From contig CM035806.1 of NCBI GenBank assembly GCA_020466095.1, positions 163,450,379 through 163,514,378 of the forward strand: a stretch of DNA of 64,000 bases, in the 5' to 3' direction. Every line of letters begins with the position of its first letter. Positions within the stretch are counted from its first letter, which is position 1. Shown here piece after piece: positions 1 through 13,210 of the stretch. The notes beneath the pieces are model-generated. The model was not told where the DNA came from and searched no databases. It was given only the letters and a program-made list of their open reading frames with translations. The DNA is from Chlorops oryzae. Its lineage: Eukaryota > Arthropoda > Insecta > Diptera > Chloropidae. A program made the position numbers and the translations under genes.

Positions 1-447
1 TATTTAATTTATACCATATATATCTTTAATAGTCTTTGGTACCGAGCACATGAATAGCGCGTTTCTACAATGAATTGTCACCGAAGGTGTCAGAGTCATA
101 AAGTCGTGACAATGTCACTTGTGCGTCCCGATGAAATAACTGATGACTTTGGCGCGATAGGAGATATGCATTTGCCTGCTGGGTGTGTACGCACGAATGT
201 TTACACGAATGTGCACGGATATATGTATGTATGTGGCATGTTCATAAGTGCATTCGAAGGTACTTACTTAGTTTCGTAGTAAAAGCCGTTGAAGGAAAAT
301 ATTGTATTTTTCTCGAATGTAAACATTTTAGTTCAGCTCAGAATTTTTAGATATTTTCCCCCTTTTATCATAAAAGCGCCGACAGCGACAGAATATATCG
401 AGAGGCTCAAGCGAAAACAAAGCGTATTGGTTTGCTCATCGAATCGT

Positions 448-486
<39 letters not shown>

Positions 487-2280
487 AAGAGAAGAGGGAG
501 AATGACAGCGAATAAGAGCGAATGAGAGAGATTTTAGGGGGTCGAAGATGGGGCGAGACGATGAGTGAAGACGCGCAGAGGCCTGGGGGCGTAGCAGCAC
601 GAAGGCGTAGGGAAATAAATAAGTAAATATTGTAGCATGTGGAAAATAGAAAGTGGAAACTCATTAATAATGCATTCCGCGACGACGGCGGTGGAAGCTG
701 GGGCGAAAGCAGAAGTGGTGAACAAGTGCAAACTGCATTGATGAATATCTTCGAGGCTGCTCGAGGAATTTCATTCGCCTCAAAGCAAAGGAAACAATCA
801 AATAAATAAATAAAAAATAAAAAAAAATATTCACATCAGAAGGTGCGAAACACAAGACCACACGGCGATGGGGCAAAGAGTTGGAGTGGGTATCTGCATG
901 CATGCATTTTGCTTAATTAAAATTTGTTTAACTAAGGTTCTTGCACACACACACATACATACACGTATACACAACATATGTATGTATATGGTGTTCACAT
1001 TGATGCATGGACCCAATTCGAAATGACACCAAGGCATAAGAGATTATATAAATTGATTCCATTTGAGTAATTTGGTGAGAATGACGACCAAAAATCGACC
1101 GATTGAGCAATTCGCATTTTCAATGACGGTTTAACATGATGACATTTCCTACAAGGTGTGGGTTTTTTTTTTTTGGGTTTACACAAAAAATAAATGTTTA
1201 GAATCTTGAATGAAATTTATTATTTTAAAAAGATTTTTATTCTTCACCGATCTCCTCGCAATCGCCGTCGATGTTGTCACCGTCGTCTTCACATTCGCGA
1301 TGCGTTTTGAGCTGCTGCTGCTGCGATCCACTGACGCTTGGAAAAGCGCGTGAACACAACAGACGCATCGGCCCGATAAGTTGCAGTCGCGAACGGAAAC
1401 AAACAAACAATTCTTACTGTCGTCTTTGATGCTGTTGTTGTTGTAGTCGGTTCTGCGCCGCTGTCGTTGCCATACTTAATTTGTTTAATTTGATATCGTC
1501 GCCTTTTTTGTTGTTGTAGTTTCTTTTTTCTCTTAAGTTTTTCATTTTATTTATTTTTTTTTTTCTTGTTCTTTCTGCTAAAGAAAATAAAAAATTGTTT
1601 GATTTGTTTTGAAATTGAAAAGATCAAAAGAAAAATTTTGAAGCGCGCGCGCCTCTCGAGCATATTCCGCAGAGCCATTCATTCACATGTGGAACGCAAA
1701 ACTGAGGTAAACATACGATCGCCCGAACATATGGACTGCTATTTTACGCTTTTATTATTTTTCTGATTTTTCATTAATATCTTTTGATTGACGTTATTTC
1801 CTTAAATAAGAGAAAAACTCACGCCGACGCGCAGGAATCGAAAAATTCGAATGGGTCCGATGAAATTGATGAGGAAAATTTTTTTGTCGCATCCAGAGTG
1901 CTGCCAGATGTTTCTTTTTCCCTAGTTATCATTATGAAATATTTTTCTGCTTTCTGCAGAATAATTGTTTACCTGTTTCGAATGACCAACAATTCAGTGC
2001 CGGCCTCTACAAGCATCCGAGAGCATTCTTACTGTGAGAGCAGAATGAGGTAGACGAACGAGTCGCCGAACAGTATGAGACTGCTATTTTAGTTTTAGTA
2101 TTTTCTGAGTTTTTCATAATATTTTTGATTGACGTTATTTCTTAAGAGATAGAGAGAAGAAGATAGACGAAGAGCAGGAAGAGAAAATGAAGGGCCGATG
2201 AAATGAGAGGAAAATTTGCGCAACAGAGGTGAAAGATGTCTCAGTGAATAGAAAATGTTTGAGATTTATTTGTGAAAGAT
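1..2280. other. Non-coding sequence downstream of the bab gene
   Basis: No coding exon is recognisable on either strand. The stretch holds a (GA)n microsatellite at about 449-482 continuing as GA-rich sequence to 500, CA-rich sequence near 946-970, several T or A homopolymers, and otherwise unremarkable AT-rich sequence. Open frames here are short, lack family signatures and overlap one another on both strands. Confidence 0.7.
449..500. repeat. (GA)n microsatellite
   Basis: An uninterrupted GA dinucleotide run decays into GAGAAGA sequence at its right edge. GAGAG pentamers are the core recognised by GAGA factor and Pipsqueak in Drosophila, but a simple repeat alone does not show a functional site. 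Confidence 0.9.
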
Positions 2281-2731
2281 AGGGAAAGAGAGGGAAGAGA
2301 GGAGAAAGAGAGGGAAAGAGAGAGGAAAGAGAGGAAGAGAGGAAGAGAGGGAAGAGAGGGAAGAGAGTGAGAGAGAGAGAGAGAGAGGAGAGAGAGGAGG
2401 AGAGAGTGAGAGAAGGAGAGAGAGGAGAGAGAGGAAAGAGAGTGAGAGAAGAGTGAAAGAGAGGAAGAGAGGAGAGAGAGGAGAAGAGAGTGAGAGAGAG
2501 AGAGAGAGGAGAGAAGAGGAGAGAGAAGAGGAGAGAGAGGAAGAGAGGAGAGAGAGAGAGAGAAGAGAGGAGAGAGAGAGAGGAGAGAGAAGAGAGAGAG
2601 GAGAGAGAGAAGAGAGGAGAGAGAGAGTAGAGAGAGGAGAAGAGAGAGAGAGAAAGAAAGAGAGAAGAGAGAGAGAAGAGGAAGAGAGAGAGAGAGAGAG
2701 AAGAGAGAAGAGAGGAGAGAGAGAGAGAGAA

Positions 2732-2779
<48 letters not shown>

Positions 2780-2905
2780 GAGAGAGTGAGAGAGAGTGAG
2801 AGAGAGGAGAGAGAGTGAGAGAGAGTGAGAGAGAGTGAGAGAGAGTGAGAGAGAGTGAGAGAGAGTGAGAGAGAGTGAGAGAGAGTGAGAGAGAGTGAGA
2901 GAGGG
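2281..2905. repeat. Long GA-rich polypurine tract with a 10-bp periodic end
   Basis: About 620 bases are almost purely G and A on the plus strand. The left part is irregular GAGAGGAAGAG-type sequence. From about 2776 to 2905 it becomes regular, with a GTG every 10 bases (for example 2776, 2786, 2796, then 2815 to 2895), giving about 12 units of GTGAGAGAGA. The long Leu-Ser frames on the complementary strand are translations of this repeat and not proteins. Confidence 0.93.
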
Positions 2906-5900
2906 CGAGGGAGTACCAGGGATATTTGTGGAGCTGCTCCTTACGAAAGGGTTCAAACAAAAATATCCACGTAAATAACTTAATCGTTTTTTCTAATCTT
3001 GCCTTCCCTAGCGCCCGTCTATGCAGCATCAATTGTATAATACTGAATTCTATCAATAAAAAACACTTGAAAGCACAGTTTAGTGCTCCCATCAAATGTC
3101 CAGAGATGCCCGAACCTTTGCTTTCCGTTTGAGACGTCTCAGTATTAACTTAAATGTGCTTCCATCTCTTCCGCTCTCGCGCGGTCACGCGGTCCCGCTG
3201 TCCTGCTGTCTCGCAGTCTCTCATGAAACCGTGCAGTCATCACGCATTGATTCGTGTCGATTTTTATTAATATCAATAAAATGTGCTACAATGTTGTAGT
3301 TGTACTTTTACTCCGACTCGCTGCCCCTTACCGATGCTCACACAGACACACCACTTTCCGCTTCCACGAGCAAGATTCTATTCTGCGTTGTGTTTGCGAA
3401 TTTTCGCAGCCACAGACACACACTCTCCAAGAAATTGCCGCGCTCCCCATCCGCCAGCAGCCCGTCGTCTTCGTCTTTGTCTTCATCTTAGCGTCTTCGA
3501 CTTTTGTCGAGGGTTCAATGTACAGTGTGATCTCTTCGCCGTTCCTGCTGCACACGCATCGCGGCCCCGCCGCGTTCACATCCATATCGACACTCACTCA
3601 CACGCACTCGTATCCACGTCCGATTCAAAACGAGTCGCGTCGCATCGAAACGTGAAAGAAAGCATGTTGCCAGCGGATGCTCTGGCGATGGCTGTGGCCA
3701 CGGCAAAGGCGATGGCGAAGTCGAAGTCGAAGGCGGTGGCGGAGGCGCAAATGAAAATAAACGTTGAGTCCACTATAAAAATTAAAGTTAATGTATAAAT
3801 TTAATGGCAACTCGTTTATTAAAAATTTTATTTGGATTGGAATCGAGGAATCGCGGAATTGCGGGACCGCAGATTTGTCTGCATTTACCAGCGTCGGCAA
3901 CAATGTTGCAGCAACTTGTTAGCATCCGAGCGTCAGTTAAATGGATGTTTACTTTGATATCGGACGGCGAGAGGAGTGAAAGGAAAAAAATGGATCAAAC
4001 GTTATGAATGATAAATAGAAAGAGAACTCGGAATTCTCTAGAATAAGAGGTTCGTTTAAGCTCATGCTTTGACGCACACAAAACGGGACTTTATTCCCAA
4101 TTGCGCTCTTTAGGATGAGCGAACTTCGCATAGTCATAAGGTAAAGTTTAAATGACTCACCCAGTCAATCGCTCATTCAAGATGACAAACTATAATTTCG
4201 AGTACGTGCACAATTTTCTCCGGAGACTTATGCTTCTCTCTGCGGATGGTAAGAGCCTCGTCGGCATGGGTTTATAAACGAGTAAGTCGTCAGTTAAACA
4301 ATTTCGGCTATTCCTGACCTCACTGCTGAATTTCTCATGTCATAAATAATTTCCGGTTATTTTTTTTTTTGTTTTGTTGACCTTTTTTGATTTCTTAAAA
4401 CCAAAAGTTCAATATGAATATTGTACAAACTGAGCCCAAAAAACCTTGCCTCAAAAAAAAACAAAAAAAACAAAAAAAAAACCGCTCCCAAGCAATTCAA
4501 CTCCCGCCTTCTCAATGTCAGGATCGCTTGAAAAAGTTCGGTCCCGGTAAAAATTTTTTCCTTTTTTAATAAACAGACATTTCGTCGCCTCAAGCATTTC
4601 CTTCAGATATCGAGTGAGAGAGGACCCTCAGAGGAATTTCCGAATTTTGTTTCCAAAAGAAGCGTCGCTAGATAGGCCTTGATATTATGTTTAAAGTTTC
4701 CCCTTTTCTTCTAAATATTTCAATAAACAAATATCGAACTTCCTCCTGCCGCAACGTATCGATGAAGTGGAATTCCGCTTGATCAACGTTAAAAAAAATT
4801 GTGATGACTCGTCTGCCTTTGCAATAAAATTAACTTTTTTATGAATTTGTGCAAAAATGAAAAAATGAAATAAAATAAATTAAAATCGCTCTGGCGAGGA
4901 GATTACTGCATGCAACAAAGTTGCCGGACAACACGTCCACTGCCGCGTCCCATGTGCCGATAATCGCGATAAACAGAATTTTGTTTACATTAGTTCACTT
5001 GGCCGATACGATGTCATTTCATTAAATAACTCATCGCATATGGCAGGAATATGGATTCACCGATGACGGCACTGGCTTTTAATATTCATGTATAAACAAT
5101 TTCCGTTTTTTTTTTTTTTTTCTTTTATTTTCACTTTTCTTTTTGCACACAAACAAATTTGTGTGCAAAAAAAAAACATTCAAAAATTAAATGAACCCAA
5201 TAACTTTTCATCATCGATGGATGGTCGTCAATCGAAAAAATATTTATTTTCTTGCAATTTCCATGATGAATAAATAGAGACCAGGATCGGTGGTTTTTCA
5301 ATTCTAGAGAGTATCGGAACTAATCGTGAGAATTGATGACTGAGTTTTGGTATGATTAATCGTCATCATTCGATAGATCTCGATTTAGGGAATGGCAAGC
5401 CGGGAAAATTCCCACCAAAACGAAAATGTGAGGGTGGAATTTCCCATAAGTAGATATACGAAAACAGTTCCCTTCCCTATTAGAAAAATCTTTGAGAGAG
5501 GCAAATATTAAGTATATTTGCCCACAGAGGCAAAATACTGGATCAGACCCTGCCTTGTAAATAAATGAAAAAATTTTAACATTTTAAAACACTTAAGAAA
5601 ATTCATTTAAATGTGGTAACAGCCACTGTTGTCAGTCCAAAATTTCCTTAAACTCGATTTAGAAATCTTCTAAAAATCAAAACTTAGTCGCATAAACATT
5701 CATCGAAAGATTCTTCTACCCAAAGTCTCTCATAAAAGTGTGTTGGGTGAAAGAAATACAGCTCCGAGAGCTTGTAGGAATATGATGAACTGGATTGGAA
5801 TTCAGGAATCCGGACATCCAGGACAGCAATAAAATCATTAAGTCTCCGACTTCTCGACTCTATTTTAAAAAATAATTATGCAATCATTATCTGAGAGAAC

Positions 5901-7980
5901 TCTCATCGGAGATAGTGGCGATATCTATATTTCTTCTTTCATCGACAATCATATATTTTGTGCCGAATATTCGGTGGTTCGGGCGACAGCGTTGCCGAAC
6001 ACTCGAAATTCGCGGCAACGCTGCTAACAACCCTGTCTGTTAATGGTGTTGCCACAGTTTGTTGCGTTTACAAAATTGGATATTTAATATGAAATTTTTA
6101 AATTGGCTCCAAAAGCAATTACTTAGCTTTTAATTCTCGCTTCTAGAAATAAGCTCTGTTGATTTTTGGGGAGGGGGGAGGGGGTTAAGTTGTAAAACTT
6201 GTTTAAACTTTTTTGTTTTTTACTCGTTACTTTGAAGTATAAAAGTTCAAGAGCAATGGATAAAATTTGTAGGTTAATCGGAGTTAAATTAATGGGCTCA
6301 TGATAGTTTGAACGACCGTAGTATGATAAGAACAGTTCCTGTGTAGAATACCTTAAACCGGTTTTTCCAAATATTTAGCTTTAAGGTCGGTGGTCACGAT
6401 TTAAAAAAAAAAACATTTACTCTGAACCGATCGCTCTTAACATTTGTACACGTATCTTACATACAAATAATAACTACAAAGTGATGCGGCTATCAAAGAA
6501 ATTCTTCAAAATCCTCTTTGAATGAAACCAATAAACCATTTTTCGTAAACAGGCGATTATTTCTATTCGAAAATTATCGAATACTTTGAGCATTCTCTTT
6601 TCAATAGATAAATTTAACAAAAAGTAACCAGAAAACTACCGACTACTTTAGAACATACTTTTTAAATAATGATTTTTCATCTAATGACCAATGAATCAAA
6701 TTATTTCTTCCCTTTGGGGGTCAAAAATTGATTAATTATGGTCTTAACTATCGTCCTTCTTTTTTTTTTTTTGGTAAGTATATAATTTTTGTTGGATCCT
6801 TTATCTCCTTGGGGACCATCGGTCCTCAGTCCATCTCGTACGGTTATTTGCAATAACTTTTAACTCATTTCACGATTTTCCAGTTGCACAAGCCTCACTA
6901 TATGTGTGATGTTTTAGGTCGTTCTCTTTTACGTTTTGGTACCTTGCTTGGTTCCAAGCTGGAGCTCGGCGATAAATTTCATTCGACTCTTCTAGGAGGG
7001 TGTATCCTATCTAACGTCATTTCCGTCGCTTTTTGTGTTTGGCCATAGGTTCTATTTCGCATTTCCTGTAAAGCTTTTGGCTGCTCACCTATTATATTTG
7101 GCCACTAAAAAGCTAATATTCATCCAAGGCATCAATTAACGAAATTTCGCATATAATGAATGACTCGGAATGGCAAATTAATATAAAATACTCGAGATTA
7201 TTTCAAAATAAATTATTTAAAAAAGTATTATAATTATACTTATAATATATTGAAAATTATTATATTATAAATATTATTTATTAATAAAACGTAAATAATT
7301 CCTACTATTTTGTGAATGGCGATCATGCTGGTCGATAATTATTAAGGATTGAAAGTTAAATAAATTTTTATGATAATTAACCTTGGTTCTGATTTGTCTG
7401 TTTTACTTCAGAATGGCGAACATATTTCATGAGAGTTCCCGAAAGTTTTGTGCAAAATTATTGCATTTCAACAGAAATAAGCTTTCTCTGTCTCAAAAAA
7501 AGAAACATGTGGCATAACTGCAATACCTCGTAATTCCTGTAAAATAAGTATATTTATTATAGCCGCCTAAAGTCTTTGGCCAAACACTTCACCGATATCT
7601 TGACAAATAGGCAAAGAGCACGTGGACCATGCATTTACGACTGCATCATAAGGCATCTTTCAGCGGCATCATGGACATCCTATAATTTTCCATTAAAAAT
7701 TAGAGACCGTCCGAAGAAGAATAACCTAAAGGCTTAAGACCCGAATTCGTCAACTTTCATTATATATTACATTCATTTTTCTCACTGTTCTAATCAAGTT
7801 ACAGTCAGTCCAGTGGACTGGTCCTTCCATTCGTTAGTTCGTTTGTTCATTTCTTCGTTTGATAGTGCGTTCCATTTGCACGAATTCAGGTACCAACACA
7901 CGCCGATGAAAAAGAGGCCGGAATCGAGAAATTTTCTATCATTAATGCACTCAAAATTTAGGCCCTTTTTACAATCGGGC
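2906..7980. other. Non-coding, AT-rich intergenic sequence
   Basis: I find no exon, RNA gene or classifiable transposon. Minor features are A/T homopolymers, a local hairpin at about 5984-6024 (11-bp stem, GTTGCCG paired with CGGCAAC) and a very AT-rich stretch near 7190-7300. Small degenerate transposon fragments could be present that I cannot recognise by eye. Confidence 0.6.
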
Positions 7981-8010
7981 TCGGTGGTGCGAACGCATCG
8001 AGTGCACGCG

Positions 8011-8012
<2 letters not shown>

Positions 8013-8056
<44 letters not shown>
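8013..8056. repeat. (CA)n microsatellite
   Basis: A perfect CA run of about 22 units, preceded by CCCA and followed by AACACTTAC. Flanking sequence has no recognisable gene. Confidence 0.95.
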
Positions 8057-8060
<4 letters not shown>

Positions 8061-8524
8061 CTTACAGATCCAAGCAGGTATTAAAGGAGTTATTTTCTAA
8101 TTCTGGCTTGTTGCTAACGAGATATTAGATAGGCTGAGGGTCGATCGAAGGGTTGTAGGGGTAGTAATGTGAGGATGCGTGTACGGGGGTACGGGTTCGA
8201 GAAAATTCGAAAAGAGAAAATTGCACGGGAGTTTTCATTTGCTTACGGAATACCGAGCCGAATGTCGAAAACGGAAAACCGGATACAGAGCACGGAATAC
8301 CAAAGGATACGCACACATTATGGCCCTCCTGTCTCTGGCTCTGTATCCCTCTCTCTCTTCTCTCTCTTTCAGTCTAATTTCAAAACATTTTGTATATATA
8401 CCTATATTCACTTCGCTTCACTTGACGATGCTGATGACGATGATGATGACGGGAAATGCAACTTGACCACCGCTGGCAACTGCAAAAATACATCGACAAA
8501 AAACAAAAACAACAACAACAAAAC

Positions 8525-9123
8525 AAGTAAGGGTGTTATAGTCAGGTGAGCCTGTTAATAGAATACCCGACACAGACACACATCAAGAGGTGTTTAAGGC
8601 CATAGGGGGCCCCATATACCGACTTTTGTTAAATTTCTTTATGAAAACCGCCCCCCTTTCCACGCCTACTTTTCCAATTTTTTTGGAATTCTCATTGGAG
8701 CCTTAAATATACGCTCAAATTCGAAGTTTCATTGAAATATTTGGAAAAAGTCAGATTTTGGGGGGCAGTTTTGAGATTTTCATAACAGACCCTAGTACTG
8801 GAGGTACCCCTAAAAATAGTCCGATCGGGTCCATTCTCGAACTTGTTCTTACTCATGTCCCCGTGAGTAGGTAAACCTAATTTTGTCGAGGTAGCTCAAC
8901 TCCTTTGATAAGAAAACTGTATTCAAACAGACAGACGGACAGACAGACAGACAGACGGACAGACAGACAGACGGACAGACGGACAGACAGACGGACAGAC
9001 AAGGTTATCGAATCTCCTGGTGACGCTGATCATTTCTATATATATTTTGTATGGTCTATCTCGACTGGTTCTGGGTGTTACACACAACCACACAAACGCA
9101 ATATACCCTCGACATAGAGTGTG
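8525..9123 (+). mobile_element. DINE-1/Helentron-like interspersed repeat, copy A (short form)
   Basis: The element begins AAGTAAGGGTGTTATAGTC, then has an imperfect copy of the hairpin GTCAGGC-GA-GCCTGAC, then AATACCCGACAC. It shares the CCACGCCTAC-type block and the block CCCTAGTACTGGAGGTACC with the other copies. A GACA/GACG tetranucleotide microsatellite (8929-9001) precedes the 3' block ending in AATATACCCTCGAC. This copy has one internal module where the others have two, and its final hairpin is incomplete. Assignment to the DINE-1/HINE (non-autonomous Helentron) group is inferred from architecture: subterminal inverted repeats, internal tetranucleotide repeat, 3' stem-loop. No transposase or helicase is encoded. 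Confidence 0.7.
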
Positions 9124-12100
9124 CAACTGGGAAAGCAACAACAGGGGTACGCCTGCATGTAGAGTGCAGTGCAGCAGGGCAGGCAATTGTGTCCAAGAGC
9201 GAAATCGTCGGATTTTCTAACACGAAACGAGCTCGAACGTAAGAGCAGCAGCATCAGCAGTAGTTTTTTTGTTATAATTATTGTTATTGTTGTTGGCGAT
9301 GGCGATGGAATACGTGGTGGCGATCGTAAGGGTGTGTGTGGGGTGGGATGGTGTTGTTATGGGTAAAATCATCGGCACCAGCTAGAGCTACAGCTCCGGC
9401 AATGGCAATAGCACCAGCGCCTGGCGAAGGCATAGGCGCACCAACGAAAATGAGCGTTCTTATTGGAATTTTTTGCACTGGCAGCGGCAGCGGCAGCTCC
9501 TCGATGGGTACCGTTGCATGCATTCTGCACGCAACGTTATTGAAAATGCATTTTCCTGAAAATTCTTTTGTTGTTGCGTTTTGCTGCATTGTTTTTGTTG
9601 CAGCAGAAGCTATATTCGGTTTCGTTTGCGGGCAATGTTTGGTGATTTATTTTTAATTGAAATTGTAGAATGCTAGCAAGAGCGAGTGGTGGCTGGTTGG
9701 GTGCGTTTAGAGCACCGAAAGACGCAACGATGTCCGTAAAAACGCTGACAGGATTATGTTTATTAATATGATTGAGGATACCTACTGCAAGAATCTCGAT
9801 GGTCTTAATTTTAAGTGAAAAAATTTGTGTCCTGAAATCCGATTATTGCGACATGAAATTTCCGATTTTCCATTTTCCATTTTGCCATTTTTCATTTTCA
9901 GTTTTCAACTGAGGCGTTGAAAATCGTTTTACCCTCATGTAATTTTTTGGTTTTAAAAATTTCCATCGAATTCTGTAATATTTGAAGGAGGGCATGAAGG
10001 AGCTCATATGTAATCTTGTTGAGTCCAACTGGAATATTAATGATTGATGATTAGGGATGTAGAGAGAGGAAAAAAAAGGAATAAATAAATAAAAACGAAA
10101 ACTTTCGAGCCCCATCGATGGCCGCCATTGTTTGGAGTCGTCACGTCTCCCCCGACGTCAGTTTCCTTTTCATGTATAAAGCGCACATAGGCTCAAAATT
10201 GCGAAAATGCAACTGCATTTGAAGCGCCTTTCGCTAGAGAAATGCGAAAAGTCAGCACTACGCGCCGTATACGTATGCACTTCCGTTTCGGTGCGTATAC
10301 GACGGGCGAACGGGTGTGGGATGGGAATGCGCCTGTTTCTATTGCTGTGCGTAGGACTCGCACTTTGGTGCGGACATCTTCTATGCAATTTCGCTGGCGG
10401 GTAATGGACTTGGTCGAATGAACGAACGGTCAGACGTTTAGTCGGCCGTTGTTCAGTGTTGCGGGGCTGCACAGGGATGTGGACCAATGCAGAATTGGCA
10501 TTGGCATGGGCACTAACTAGTTTCCGTCGCATTAAATCGAATGGATGCAATGGAGGAGCTGGCTACGATGCCGTTTTGAGGGTGCCGTCGTCATCGGTGT
10601 CGGCGTCGGCGTCGGCATCGGTGTTCGTGCATGGATGGGTATCTACGGCAAAGCAAAAATCGGAATTGATTTTGTTTAAGAGAATTTCACTATACCTACC
10701 CCGAGTCCGGCCGGAGTCTGAGTTGAATCGACTGCTCGATACTGTTTGCCGTGACTCCTGTCGTTTCTGAATATTTGCAAATAATAATTAAGTACGTCAG
10801 TGAAGAGGAAATGCGTTTATGCGCGGCGTCGCGGCAATGGAGCCTTCTGCCTCCCGTCAGCTGCTCTCCGCCTACTGCCATCTATCGTTCTATTCTTCTA
10901 TCCTTCGGAAGTTGAGTTGCGGCTCCTAGCTAGAAAAAATAAAGGAAGGCTGGTCACTGATATTCAAAGAACCATTTCGTTTCGCTGGCGAGGATATATC
11001 GGTGGTGAAAGCAGTGGGCTGGTTTTTTTTTTTTTTGGCTCGTTACCACGCCAATGCTTCCAAGAATGGAAAAGGGCGATATTGGCTTTCACAATTTTTT
11101 TTTTTTTTTTTTTTTTTTTGTGTCGGTGAAAGAAAATTCGTTAGCATTTCGGAAATTTTCGTTTCCGTTTTCGTTGTTCGTTAGTTTTGCCATTGTTAGG
11201 CGTAAGGATACGTACGAAAAATTCCTCATCGATAGATGATGCAACACAATCGTGTGCACTTGGGAGCTCCGAAGGCTGATGGCGATTTCGATGGCGATGG
11301 CGATGGCGAAGAAGATGATGTTGACGACGCTAACGGCCACTTGCACGGCATTCGCACGCACACACGCTCATGCTGTGAACTTTTGTTGCTATTAGGCACA
11401 CTTGCTTTTGCGCCATTTTCGCAGGCGGCTCCATAGCTAGCCGGTTTCCGTTTCCGTTTCGTCATCTATGCATGTACATCCGCCATCGTTCCTTTTTCTC
11501 ATCCTTAAATTGTTGTTGCTGATGCTGATGTTGGTACTACTTTGTTGTCGTCGTTTTTGCTGCAATGGAAGAGGCCTTAGGTGCATCTGAGCTTACTGAA
11601 TGTGCCTGTATTTGAATTTTGAATTGGTGTATCCTTTCTATCGTACGCAATGTACCATGGCTTTTATTGTGCAAGTCCGTTCCTTTGCCGTCTGTGTGGA
11701 TTCATTATTTGCATTTCACGATGTTGCTGCAGAGCATGATGGCGGGGGAGGGGGGGAGGTTTGAGGTGGTGGAGTCGCAACTTACACGGTCAGCATGTAA
11801 GCAAGAATTTTTGTCGAGCGAAAAAAAAAAAAAACTCTTCAAACGAATTTTTAAAAACGTCACAACGATGAATGGGGCTTCGTGGAGCAGGACGGCGATG
11901 AGCTCGAATGGGAGTCCATATTTTTTTCCACGATAATTTGAAAGAGGCTTTTATGACGAGCAGCAATATTTTTTTTTTGGCGCTAAGTTCAACGATAGAA
12001 CAGAATCTTTTCAGGAAAATATTTCGGATTTAGGTAAATTCTTCAAGGGGCCACCTTAAAAGGCTCGATAAAGATGCAATGAGATCAGATTAGGACCTCT

Positions 12101-13173
12101 CTGTCCGACCTCAAATTACATTGTTAGCCGGATATTGTGGCGAGAAGCTTTTTAAAGAGCTCTTCCGACAATTTAAAAAAAAAAACCTCGGAAGATTTTG
12201 CTGGTCAGCAATGGGGTTACCCACGTGAGCATGATCCGTTGTTGGCGATCCTGCCCATTGTAAAGGATACGTTTGAAAGGTAATATTTTCTCTGTGACAT
12301 TTTCTTTTTCCTGTCTAAATTCAATACTTTCCACGTTACATTGCCATGCAATTCGATTCGTTGTCCAAAAAATGTTATCCCGCAACGAGAACAAAACTGT
12401 TTCCTTTGAATTGAATTCGGAAAATGCAAAAGAGCAAGCAGATGATGGAGCGGGGCGCTTCTGGTGCCGTTATCTCCGAACTCTTCGAATGGGTTGGGCG
12501 CACGTCTGCATGCACTCAGTTGTCGTTTGCTCGTCCAGTTGGCCCCCTTTTCGAGACATAAAGCGACAGATGACGGTGTCGCAAAAAGCCTTCATTTGCA
12601 TCACGCACAAGGATGTGTGCAGACTGAGAGCAACGAGCCGAGCAGCTCGTCACAGGAGGAGGCACAGTAGTGGACAAGACAGGACATCGAAAAATATAGA
12701 AAATTCGGCAATGGAATATTTAAGTGGAATGCACAACGATGGGCCAAGTAGGAGGCGTAGGAGGAGCAGAAGGAGGAGAACGTTACAAATGTGCTCTGCC
12801 GTCATGCGTGTCCGAATGCGTTGCTTTTTCTTTTTGTTTTGTCCACTGTTCCTCGTTTCCCAATTCTGCTCGTTTTGCGTTTTCTGTCTTTTTGCCTTTT
12901 TGCTTTTGAATGTTTTTCTTCGCCTTAAGCCTCGCCATTGCCATCACCATTAAAAACTTAGATAAAAGCAAGGATGAGGAAAAAAAATAAAAATCGCACA
13001 GTGGTGTAATAACAATTTTCTAGCAATTAAATTCCAAATCAATCGTTTGCATCTCTATGGTGGACCAAATAGTCAGGGTCGATTTTTTCAATGTCTTTTC
13101 TGGATGTGAATTCTCTTAGAACTACAGTGCCACCGCATTGTCTACTGCTCTTTCTCGCATAGTGATGGCGATG

Positions 13174-13210
<37 letters not shown>

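Noticed and set aside
2135..3095. Minus-strand Leu-Ser-rich frames of over 270 codons
   Set aside because: They are translations of the GA polypurine tract in several frames at once, without any non-repetitive conserved sequence.
9284..9656. Overlapping frames of about 100 codons on both strands
   Set aside because: Composed of GGC/GCA-type repeats (Ala, Gly, Pro runs) with no domain, splice signals or start context supporting a gene.
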